From Erythrophleum ivorense (lineage: Eukaryota > Streptophyta > Magnoliopsida > Fabales > Fabaceae), in NCBI GenBank assembly GCA_026724425.1, contig JAIUCV010000019.1, positions 5,908,211 through 5,972,210 of the forward strand: a DNA stretch of 64,000 bases, given 5' to 3'. Below are positions 48,951 to 59,342 of the stretch, piece after piece. How positions within the stretch are numbered: the first letter of the stretch is position 1; the number at the start of each line of letters is the position of its first letter. The position numbers were made by a program, and so were the translations under genes. Below the pieces are notes generated by a model, which worked only from the letters and a program-made list of their open reading frames with translations, searched no databases and was not told the origin of the DNA.

Positions 48951-50386
48951 TGCATAACACCATAATGTATTAACTGCGATTGTCTATCATTTAAGCTTGA
49001 TTCCATGTAATTCTCAAAGAAAAAGACTAAAATCGTAGTATTTTAATGCATTATGTCAGGGTTTAAACGATCATACTTTGCCCTGTAGGTCTCGTAAACC
49101 CATCAATTACTGTTTCTACTCAAACTTTATTCATAAAACTCATACATAGCATATAACAATCTATGAACCACGGATATGAGGCCAAAAACCAAAAAAAATA
49201 CAAATTCTCACACGGGTCCAAAAGTTAAATTTTTGGCTCTAATTTTGAAAAATCATAACTAATTCTAAAAAAATGGGAATCAATCAAACCATAGCTTTCT
49301 AGAAAGATCTAGATGTTAACTTTACATTAAAAATAATTCCTAGCCACAAAAATCTCATATGGACCATGTTTGATAATAGAAGAGCTCCAAACATCAGATT
49401 GCCTAGTGTTTCTGATATAGATTTTTGATATGAATTTCAAAAATTCATAACTAATGCTAAAAAAATTTAATCTAGGAAAACTATACTAATTTAGAAAGCT
49501 ACATATATTAACTAGAAGAAAAAAATAAGTCTAGATTAGTTCAGTAGCATTTGGACCTCAAAAATTGATGGAATAGTAGCCAAGGTCAACTGACATCTTT
49601 AATGCTGACATAGAACTTTAGAAAATTATTTCTCCCTCCATAGACATACAATTAAGGTGCTTCTAATTGGTATAGGTCACTGTGAATATCTAGTTTTTCT
49701 CTATAAAATTTCATGGCAATTGGACTTTTTTGCCACATAAATGACATAGATTCATTTTTGGACCAATTGCGCAATACACTAACAAAAACTAGAAATTTCT
49801 CCAACTTCAAAAATTCACCAAAACTTTCATAGACCTCTAAATATTCTATACTTTAGCTTTCCAAAAAGATTTTAACAAGCTCTAGATACATGCCAAATTT
49901 CAATCAAGAAAAGCTCATTTTGATAAAAAGTGATACAACCCACCAATATAGTCATTTTTGCTTCTCATAATGTAACTCTTTGGTTCAAAAGGCCCCTTTT
50001 AGTATTTTGCACCTCTTGGGCAAGTTTAAAAGCACTAATACGTCACATGTAAATTGCCCAAGTAGTTTAAACCATTATGCATCTCAAACTCACTATACTA
50101 TATACAATAATACATATCTAGGAATGGGCTACCAAGTACCCAAAACTTGCATTCTCATCACTTTTGTTCCACAAATGATTCGTACATCACATATGCATGC
50201 CTTTACACTTATTCATATGTTTACATGTCAAAAATAATATATACATATATACTTTGACATTTCTTTATATCAAAAGAACTAAAACAAGCTATATAATTAA
50301 CTAAGTATGCTCAACTAGGCCCCTTGACTTGCACTTTAGTCTCCTTAAGCTCCACCTAACATGTTAAGATGGGAGAGGGAAGGGAA

Positions 50387-50405
50387 TGAGATTCTAAGAA
50401 TCTCA
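50387..50405 (-). repeat. conserved inverted repeat in copy D
   Basis: Perfect arms TGAGATTC / GAATCTCA; loop TAA on the plus strand. Confidence 0.85.
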
Positions 50406-51764
50406 ATAGCTCATACACTTATTCAAGGAAGCAATCAAAGCATATAAACATGTTAAAGCATGCAAGTAGGCATCCAACTATTAAAAATCATTTAACATAT
50501 GATTTATATGCCATAAAAATCATATCAATGCCAAAAATGAGCTCTAGAGACTTTTGGTTTAGCCTTACCTTATTTTTGGGACTTTTAGATTGGCCTCACC
50601 CTTAGTCTAGGGACCTTTGACTTAATCTCACTCATCCATGAGACTTTTGACCATGTCTCACCCATTCTTAAGGACTTTTAGCTCCACTTCACTAATCATA
50701 AGGGACTTTTGCCATCACCTCACCCTTTAAGAGCAATTTTCATAACCCAAAATATAAGCATATTAGTACCAATGCAATAAGGCAATATCAAATGGCATGT
50801 CTCACAATACAAGTGCACACACAAGCATACAATGACCATCATACATCCAAGAATGCAACAAGAAAAAGTGAAGAGCAACCTCTGTAATTAAACACAATCA
50901 TTCCCTTTCAACTTCTCTTTTCCCTTTTCGGTCTCATAACTACAACTAGATGGAGCTTGATCTCTTTGGCCTAGACATAACAAATAGCATGTAATTACTC
51001 TATTAGAACAAGCCAAAGCATTATACTTATACTTAAGAAGCATACTTAGTCTATTGGTTCCATAATAAGTCTAATGAAGTTTTTAAATTTTTCTTGAAGG
51101 GAAAGGCACTTGGGAAGCTTTCTTAGGGTCTTGGAAACTCAAACAAATACCTATAAAGGCTAGGGGATTCTTAGACAAAATCAGATTTTACAAAATTCTC
51201 AAGAACTCCAATGGTTCCTATCTTGAAGTTTACTATCTTTTTTCCCACTTACTTTGCATTTACTAGCTTCCTACACTCAAATTCATGAGTGTCATGCTTG
51301 TTCTAGGTTAGAACTTTCCTTCCCTAGATGGTTTTGGTTTTAGGCATTACACCTATAAAGAAGAGAAAGAAGGAAGAGGCAACCAAAGGCAAGAATTTAC
51401 CTTAGATTCAATTTTGTTTTAAGAGTCTTTTGTTTCCTCCAACCTTCTCCTTAGCACACCACTTTTCCCCCTCTAAGTTAAGGTCAAAACAAAATCATAT
51501 TACTCATTAAACCCATAGAAAGGAAGCTTAAAAGGAAAATAATAAAGTTTTAAGAAGAAAAAACATGAAAATCCTTAAGGATTCTTACCTTTCTTCCTTA
51601 ATTTTCTCCCTTCTTCTTGGCTTCTCTTGGTCTCTCTCTCTCTCTCTCTCCAGCCCTTTCCTCTATTTTTGGATGAAGCATATGTTGGTTAAAGGGGAAG
51701 AGAAGCTTCTGGGGGCTTTAAGAAGCAAAAATTTACCTTTTCACACTTTTTCTAGAACAAACCC

Positions 51765-51990
51765 TGCTATAGCAAAAAAATAACCCTCGCTATGATGATT
51801 ACTTATCAGTTCCAGGCCCCTGTTCCTACTATAGAGCATGCTATTACAAGAAACTCCCTAGATTTTGTATGGAATGCTCGAACTCGTTATAGCAAACTGC
51901 ATCCTTGCTATAACGAATTGGTACATTTGCTATAGCTACCTAAAAACTCGCTGTAGCAAACAGGTACATTCACTGTAGCTAATAGGGGTC
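51765..51990 (-). repeat. CpG-decayed CTATAG array in copy D
   Basis: Cores are mostly TGCTATAGCA, TTGCTATAAC and similar: the CG steps of CGCTATAGCG have largely become TG or CA while the CTATAG centre remains. Confidence 0.75.
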
Positions 51991-52033
51991 CTAACTATAA
52001 TCAGCAGACTTAGAAAATCTTCAAAAATCATAG

Positions 52034-52334
52034 ATCTTATACAATGCCCTTGTATTTTTTGTACAAAAAGTTTTTATTAACTTGGATCATTAGCTTTAAA
52101 TAGTCAAATGTATCAATACATGGCTTAAAGGTTTAAAATACTTGAAAGAATATCACTAAAAGTTTTATAGCTGAGTTGCTTAGTAGGCACTTCTTATGAA
52201 CAAACTTATAATATGACCCTGACATAAAGTCTTGAACAACAACCAACCATTTTGGCAAAAAAGCATATAATCATTTCCATGCAAATAAGAAACTTTTGAC
52301 TATTGTTCAAATCAAGATCCTCAACCATCCTAGG
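52034..52334 (-). pseudogene. MULE transposase piece between D and E
   Basis: Lies between two insertions. Minus-strand open stretch 52388-52206 runs across the E boundary and contains LNNSQKFLICMEMIICFFAK and GCCSRLYVRVIL, which could be the MuDR-type domain before the DDE core. Similarity is weak; it is placed here mainly because the host sequence on both sides is the MULE. Confidence 0.4.
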
Positions 52335-52927
52335 TGTAACATCTGATTTTCTAAAAAAGAGAGAAAACGTGAGAAACGTAATGTACAATTTCTTCGTAAA
52401 AGAATAAAACTCGCCGGATACAAAAGGAAGTCTTCTAAAATGACTTAGTTAAGATCCCAAAAAAATTAAGAAGCATTTTAGACTCCTAAAAATCAGAATC
52501 CCTAGCTCAAATGAAAAGAAAAATGGAGCTAGAATGAAGAAATAATTTCTTATGAAAAACCTATGAAATGTAATGGCATTTTCGTAATTTTGAGAAAATT
52601 TTAAAATTCTCACAAGAGGGCTTCTTAAATGAAATTTTTGAGTTTCTCAGGATTCTCAGAGGTACTGAAAACCATGCAAAAGCCTGAGATAGCTAAAGCC
52701 CCTCCGGTGGACATTTTTCAATGTTAATTGACTCAAACTTTGACTAATTCGTTCGGGAAAGTTTTAGCTCTGAATTAAGTGATTCCAAAGGTATTTTATT
52801 AAATTGGGAATCTAAATTTCATAATAGAAAATATGGTTCTAAAAAAGGAGCTAAAACAAATTAAAAACAAAAATGCCAAGAACAAAAGGGCAAAACGGGA
52901 ATTTTTGAAAATGTTTCTTCCTCCCAT

Positions 52928-52938
52928 CTATATATATG
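52928..52938 (+). promoter_or_regulatory. TATA box of copy E
   Basis: CTATATATATG at the end of the alternative 5' module. Equivalent sites stand in F (26328-26337, minus) and H (18428-18437), supporting an LTR promoter. Confidence 0.55.
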
Positions 52939-53967
52939 ATGCGCCCTTTCTTCCCCTCCATTTTGGTCGACCAAGATCTTCCCAAAAACCAGAGAAAATC
53001 CTAGGGGATGAGGTGCATAAGAGAAAGAAGAAAAGGAGGAGAAATTCAAGCTAAAAGGGAGAAATCAAGAAAAAAATTTAGAAACCATAAAAAGTGAGTT
53101 AGTGCCTTATGTTTCATAATATGATCTAAAGAAGCAATATATAGTTAGAATCTTTATTTTAATTATTTAATGATTCTAAGAGGCTTAAAAGGAGTTAAGA
53201 ATCATATTTGAAAGGAAATACTTGAGCCTAAAATTTGTTTGATGGATGTTGCTTCATTAGGTGCATTTTTGGAACCATAAAGGGGTTTATAGGTTAAGCT
53301 AGTGTCTAAACAAGTTGTGTAGCCTTAGACTTTACTTCAAGAATATAATTAGCTTCCATATTATGTGTCTAAGCTAAGAGGAATGATCTCCACCTTCTTG
53401 GGTGTGTGAAGTCAAGAGAAAGGATTCAAGGCTTAAAAAAAAGTATACAACTGCTAGCAAGGTAGCTCTCTCCACCTTCTCTCATGCATGATTGCTTGCT
53501 TTACTTCTCTTTAAATGTGTGTATATGTATTTCAAGCCATGCAAAATGTTTTAGCATGAGCTCTCACTCCATGGTACCATGATAATGGATTATATTTTCC
53601 AAATGATATTTATGATGTTTGCCTTGATTTGCTTGAATGTGGTGAGGTTAAGAACCTTTGGCCATGGTGAGGATGAGCCAAGAACCCTTAAGATTGATTG
53701 AGACAAAGTAAAGAGCCTCCTAAAAGTTAGGTTGACTCTTAAAAGCATGGTTGAGTCTAAGAACTTCTTAAAGAATGGGTGAAGTAAGTCCAAAATCTAC
53801 AAGTAAATGGGTGAGGCTAATCCATTTTCTTGGCAAGCCTGTGTAAGCTATGTATAACTTTTTCAAATGCTAAGAATATTTCTAGAATAATTGCACATGT
53901 CCATATGTCATGCATTTGTGAGACTTGTTTTGCATGCTTTATGTATGATTGAATGAAAGATGAGCTA

Positions 53968-53986
53968 TTAGGATTCTTTGAATCCC
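53968..53986 (+). repeat. inverted repeat in copy E with a paired change
   Basis: TAGGATTC TTT GAATCCCA: compared with the other copies, an A-T pair in the stem has become G-C, and one further position is now mismatched. The coordinates include the degenerate outer pair. Confidence 0.75.
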
Positions 53987-55445
53987 ATCCCCTCCTCTCC
54001 AATATTCTAACATGCTAGATGGACTAAGAGAGCAAGGTAATGGAAGCCAACCACATTGAAAAAGAGAGCTTGGCATCACAATGCATAGTTTTTGTTTTTT
54101 AAGGCCATATTGATGTCAAATGATATAATCCATTATTATATATAGTCTATGACCTCTTGAATATATATAATTATATTAATATGTTATGTATAAATGAGAG
54201 AATATATTATGAGACCATTAGAATGCAATTTGAGCATGTTATGACATTGTAGCTTCTTGAATGGTGTAATGGAATTGTGTATAATTGTGAGTGAGATGGT
54301 CAAAATGAGATATATGAGGGTTGGGACTAATTGGGCAACCCACACAAGTCCTAATTATGCTTTTAAACTTGCCCAAGAGGTGTCAAACATTAAGGAAAGT
54401 CATTTGGACATTTTGGTACCCTATATAGAGCTAAAATTGACTATAATGGAATCCTATATTATTTTTTTGTCCAAATGAGTTCTTCTTGATTTGATATTTG
54501 GGATGAAAATAGAGCTTATTAAGAGATTTTTGAAAAGTTAAAGAATAAAATTTTTAAAGGTCTAGAGAATATTTGATAAATTTTCAAAGTTTGCAAAAAT
54601 TATGGTTTTGGTTAGGTTACTTTTGACTCAGGTCCGAAAATGAAATCTATCACACAGGACTCAAATAATGTCCAATTGCCACAAAATTTTATATGAAGAA
54701 ATTAGATATTGCCAGTGACTTGTTCCAACTGGAAGCACCTCACTAGAGAGGCAGATATGAATTTTTGAAGAATTTATCCAGTACCAAGCACTCTACCTAA
54801 CCTCAGTTACTGCTTGATTGGGTTTTGTGGTTAGATGTACCTAAACTAGTCTAGCGTTATTTTTTCCCTCTAGCTAACATCTACAACTTTCCAAATTAGT
54901 ATCATTTTCATAGATTGTATTTTTGTGAAATTAATTGGATATTTTTGAAATTTGCTGTAGAATTTTGTGATAGCACCAGTGGATAGCCAGACCTCTGAAC
55001 TATTTTGAATGTCAAACATTTTTTGTGTTGTGTTTTATAGTTTGGAAGTATTTTTAACATAAATTATACATGTATATCTTTCCATAATGACCAAGAATGT
55101 ATGATTTAGATTTTTCTAAAATTAGTTATGATTTTTCAAAATTTGTGACAAAATAGGAAAAATTCTGGCCAAAAAAAAATATATGTATTTTATGCTTCCC
55201 TTTGCCTTCCACGAGCTGTAGGCCACCTTTGATGATGCAAATGAGTTGTATTTATATAATTAAATATGAAAATGTGATACATGAGTCCATATGGCCCACA
55301 GGACTCTGAAGAAAAATTTTATACGTGATGTAACGCTAAGAAATGTATTATTTAATGCTATTTTTCCTTGCCTCTTTGTGAATTGCTTGATATGAGGTTT
55401 AAAAATAACATGAAATAAGCTAAGAAATTATGGTGTTACACTAGG

Positions 55446-56200
55446 GATCTCAATATAATTCTCATCATCCGACTTAATTTGTGATAGCATAGCATATGGT
55501 CGATTTACATACTGAGCCAGTGGAGTGACCTCTTCCTCATCAACATCATCTCTCTCAAAATCATCTTCTCTATGGTTATTAACATTTGGTGGAACATCAT
55601 ATTTATCCTCATCCTTGAACTCATTCATTATATCCTCTACCTCATCTAGGAGCAACGGAGGACTGGTATTGAAAATAAGTTGTTGCAATAAGCTTAGCTC
55701 GGATGTAAAGTCGATAGCAAGTTAAGGATTAACCTGGTAAGCATTTGTTATGTAGAAGTTAAACTATGAGGCATACTCATTTGTGCATTGGAACCAGCTA
55801 GTGGACGAAAAGGGCAATGGTGTGTGAACCTTAACCTATGGCACATTCAAATCTACATTAGTAGTTGATGGCACATATATATTTAGTGCACTCAATTGGT
55901 TTGAAAATTTTTGGTTGGCTTCCCATATCATTTGAACATTAGAATCATCCTCAAGAGTGCACATTAAATGCCTTGTGGGATTATAAGAATGAAGGTATCT
56001 ATATATTAACTCAAACACAAATTGATCTAAGACTAACCATAACTTTTCCCTCACCACCTTCTTTAACTAGTTCAGGGTAATGTTTAAGTCAACTCTTAAT
56101 ATTTTAGGTATGACGCATGCAAATGTTGTACTTTCTTCACTATCATAAATTTTTCCATTTGCAAAGTTGCATATAATTTTCTTTCTTAGACTCATTATAA
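55446..56200 (-). pseudogene. MULE transposase, N-terminal part
   Basis: Minus strand from near 56197. Open stretches 56057-55836 and 55688-55428 include REKLWLVLDQFVFELIYRYL, an acidic segment (DEVEDIMNEFKDEDKYD, then FERDDVDEEEV) and PYAMLSQIKSDDENYIEIPS. Acidic N-terminal regions before the MuDR domain are usual in plant MULE transposases. Assignment rests on this, on the strand and on the clear DDE half at 48950. Copy E's insertion follows directly after the IPS reading. Confidence 0.5.
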
Positions 56201-56610
56201 TTCTTATTATGGAATTTACATAATGGCACATGAAAAAATATATAATAATAATATGTATACTCTACATATAAATATTTATTTCATTTCATTTAAATTTTCA
56301 TCTTCATATGCTTATTTCAACATTTTATACATATATGTATATATAATAAATATATAATTAAATATAATTTAATAAACATAATTTAAGTGCAATATATATT
56401 TATATAAATATAGTTATATATAAGCAAGTTAGATAAATTATTATATAGTGTATACATAAAATTTTTTATATATTTATATATTAATTAATTCATTTTATAT
56501 AAGTATTTAGTTATTTCAAAATTTTAATTATATGTTTTTCTAATTATATTTATTACATTATATTTATGTACATATTATTTTACACCATATATATATATAT
56601 ATATATAACA
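56201..56610. other. very AT-rich spacer
   Basis: Near-pure A/T with TA runs (56589-56607). No coding content. Possibly MULE end or LINE target region. Confidence 0.5.
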
Positions 56611-58081
56611 ATAATAACATGAAGCTTTTTTCCACTAAGTAGAGTTAATTATATAAATCAAACAATACCATAAAGTTCTATAATGAATTATGTTTATAGA
56701 CATTTTATTTAAGTCTAAATCCTTTTTAATAGTTTCATCTATAGTTTTTCTTAATTTTTCTCTATTTTTAACTATTGAACTATTCTCTATCTAAATTACT
56801 TTTTTTATTGAGGTTTCTATAAGTCTTCTCTAAACATGTCTAAACCATCTAAAATGTAATTCTACAATTTTTTTCATAATGGATGCAACATTAACTTTTT
56901 TTTTAATGCATTCATTTCTAATTCTATCTTGTTTGATTTGTCCATTTATCCAACGCATCATTCTAATATTTGTAATATTGAGTTTATTTTCTTGTTAATC
57001 TTTTATTGCCTAACACTCAGTCCCATTTATACAATGCATCATTCTAATATTTGCAATATTTTTATTTTTATTTTTTTGTTAATTTTTTATTGCCTAACAT
57101 TCAGTCCCATTGTAGGTCTTATAACTATGTAATAAAATTTATCTTTAATTTTGAGTAGTACTCTTCTATCATAAATAATACCTAAAGCATTCATCTATTT
57201 TGATTAGATCTTATGGTTTACATCTTTCTCTATGTCCCTGTTATATTGTATGATAGATCTAAGATACTTAAACCGTGTGATTTGTAATATGATATGTTCT
57301 TTTAATTTTCACTTCTATGCTATAATTAATATGCCTCTTATTAAATTTACATTCTATATACTTTATTTTACTTCTACTTAAACAAAATCTATGTTTCCAA
57401 AGTTAATTTCCACATCTTTAACTTCTTATTTATTTCCTTTCTCAACTCTCTAACTAAAACTATATCATCTACAAAAAGCATTTTTATGGCACCAACTCTT
57501 AGATATGTTCAGTAAGCACATCCAAAACTAAAGTATAACGATAAAAGCTTAAAGTTGATCACTAATACAGGCCCATGGTTGTCGGAAAATCTTTTGTAGA
57601 CCCACTTTTTGCTCTTACATCAGTTGCAACCTATCATACATATATTGGATTGCTTAAATTTCTTCAGAGATTTCTACAAAACCTCCCTTGGCACCTTATT
57701 ATATGCCTTCTCCAAATTCATAAATATCATGTGTAAGTCTTTTTTATTCCCTTGATATCTTTCATCAATCTTCCCAGCAAATATATCACTTCCATGGTCA
57801 ACTTTCTTGGCATAAAAATAAATTGATTCTTTGTAACGTGAGTTTTTTTGCCTAAATCTCTGCTTAATTACTCTTTCTTATAAATTCATAGTGTGACTCA
57901 TAAGTTTAATTATTTTATAATTTGTACAGTTTTGTATGTCCATTTGTTTTTATAAATATGGATTAAAGTATTTTTCCATTCTTTTAGATCTCATAATCTT
58001 GTTAAATAACTTTGTGAGTCAATTTATACTTTTTTCTCCTAAACCCTTTCATACTTTAATAGGTATATTATCCAGTCCAAT
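56611..58081 (-). pseudogene. LINE reverse transcriptase and C-terminal region
   Basis: Minus-strand readings: LDNIPIKVW at 58075, LFNKIMRS near 58010, ENQFIF near 57830 (usual SENQFGF), KDLHMIFMNLEKAYNKVPRE near 57720 (usual F.DLEKAYDRVPRE, the first catalytic block with Asp to Asn), MLFVDDIVLV near 57480 (the FADD/YADD box, here FVDD), then MRMMRWINGQIKQDRIRN near 56930 and FRWFRHV near 56830, all as in plant L1 elements. The reading frame is broken many times. Confidence 0.85.
56941..57104 (-). repeat. tandem duplication of about 80 bp inside the LINE
   Basis: Unit 56941-57020 is repeated at 57021-57104 with several differences, so the NIRMMHW-type segment of the LINE C-terminal region appears twice. 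Confidence 0.8.
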
Positions 58082-58154
58082 TGTAACAACCGGGAAAAAG
58101 AAAAGAAAGAAAGAGAAAAGCTAAAAATTTTCGGAAGGCTAAAAATTTTTTAAG

Positions 58155-58350
58155 TCTGCTAGCTATAGCTTAGTTATAGCTAATGTACCTGTTCGCTATA
58201 GTGAGAGTACCTTGTCGCTATAGCGAAAATGCTTCTAGTTATAACGAGTGTGGGCATCCCATACAAAAACTAGGGCGTTACTCGCCGTAGTGCACGCTAT
58301 AGCGAAGGCAAAGGTCTGGGACTGACACGAATTCGCCGTAGCGAGGGTAG
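58155..58350 (+). repeat. CTATAG palindrome array in copy C
   Basis: Several CGCTATAG, GCTATAGC and TCGCTATAGCGA motifs with relaxed variants (CCGTAGCG, GTTATAGC), same layout as copy A. Confidence 0.83.
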
Positions 58351-59076
58351 GTTCGGAAAAGCGTGAAAAAAGAGAATTTAACTTCTTAAAGATCTAAACT
58401 CTTCCTTTCTCTGAGAACTGACTTAAGCTTCGACCAAGAAAGAGAAAATGGCTGTGGAGAGAGAGAGAGACCTAGAGAAGAAAGGAGAAAAAGCAAAGAG
58501 GTAAGCAATCTTGAGATTTCCATAGCTTTTCTCCTTAGCATGTTATTCTTCTCTCTTTGCCCTCTCTTTCTATGGTTTTAGTAGTTGATTTGGGTTTGGT
58601 TCAGAAGAGAGAAAGTGGAAAACCACTTTTAAGGAAGGGTAGAGCTCATATAGCTTCATTTCTTCTTCTTTTCTTTTCTTTTTGAGAGCTTGAAGAAGAA
58701 GAGTGAGTGGAGTTCTAGAGAGAGAATCTCTAACTTTTTACATGTGTAGTAGGGGTTTGTTTCAATGAAGAGCCCCTTTAGCTCTTTAAGTGTTTAATTG
58801 AGTTATAAGAGAGTAATTTGATGCTCTTTGTTATGCCTAGGCTCAAAGGAAGTAACTCCATCTAGTTGTGAGTGTGAAATCAAGAAGGGAGAAAAGAAAT
58901 TGAAAGGGAAAGCTGGTGTTAGCCGATAAGGTAGCTCTCTACTCTTTCTTATTGCATTCTTGGATGTGTAATAGTCATTGTATGCTTGTGTATGTGCTTG
59001 TATGATGAGATATGCCATTGATGTTGCCTTGATGCATTGGTACCAATATGCTTATGATATGAATTGTAGAAATTGC

Positions 59077-59200
59077 TCGGGTGAGGTGGTGCCAAAAGTC
59101 CCTTGAGACGGGTGAGGTGGAGCCAAAAGTCCCTAAACCAAGGATGAGGCCAATCCAAAAGTCTCAAAGCTCGGGTGAGGTTAGACCGAAAGTCCCTAGA
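59077..59200 (+). repeat. tandem array of about 36-bp units in copy C
   Basis: Four units built on GGTGAGG...CCAAAAGTCCCT. Related, more diverged arrays occupy the same place in the other six copies. Confidence 0.82.
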
Positions 59201-59323
59201 GCCTATTCTTGGCATTGATATGATATTCATGGCATGAAACACATATGTTGTGTCATTGTGACTTGATTGCATGCTTTGACTGGTTTATATATCTTGATTG
59301 CTTCTTGAATGAGTATGAGCTAT

Positions 59324-59342
59324 TGAGATTCCCTGAATCTCA
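59324..59342 (+). repeat. conserved inverted repeat in copy C
   Basis: Perfect arms TGAGATTC / GAATCTCA; loop CCT. Confidence 0.85.

Larger units (their letters stand above)
48951..52030 (-). mobile_element. copy D: giant solo-LTR-like element, decayed and end-truncated
   Basis: Left end TGCATAACACCATAATG aligns with the TGTAACACCATAATG end of copy C. On the right the similarity stops near 52030, after CAGACTTAGAAAATC, without reaching the TGTTACA end, so the end is lost. Inside: decayed CTATAG array (51765-51990), a CT microsatellite (about 51630-51650), tandem array (about 50530-50740), inverted repeat (50387-50405) and four cores at 49803, 49614, 49433 and 49241. It interrupts the MULE transposase. 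Confidence 0.75.
52335..55440 (+). mobile_element. copy E: giant solo-LTR-like element (no CTATAG array)
   Basis: A 3106-bp element starting TGTAACATCTG and ending GGTGTTACA with a perfect target-site duplication CTAGG (52330-52334 and 55441-55445). The first 600 bp is the alternative 5' module shared with F and H, ending in a TATA box (CTATATATATG, 52928-52938) and a purine-rich stretch. Then the AAGGTAGCTCTCTCCACCTT block (about 53459), a tandem array (about 53656-53830), the inverted repeat (53971-53985) and four cores at 54584, 54765, 54955 and 55136. It splits the N-terminal part of the MULE transposase. Confidence 0.9.
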
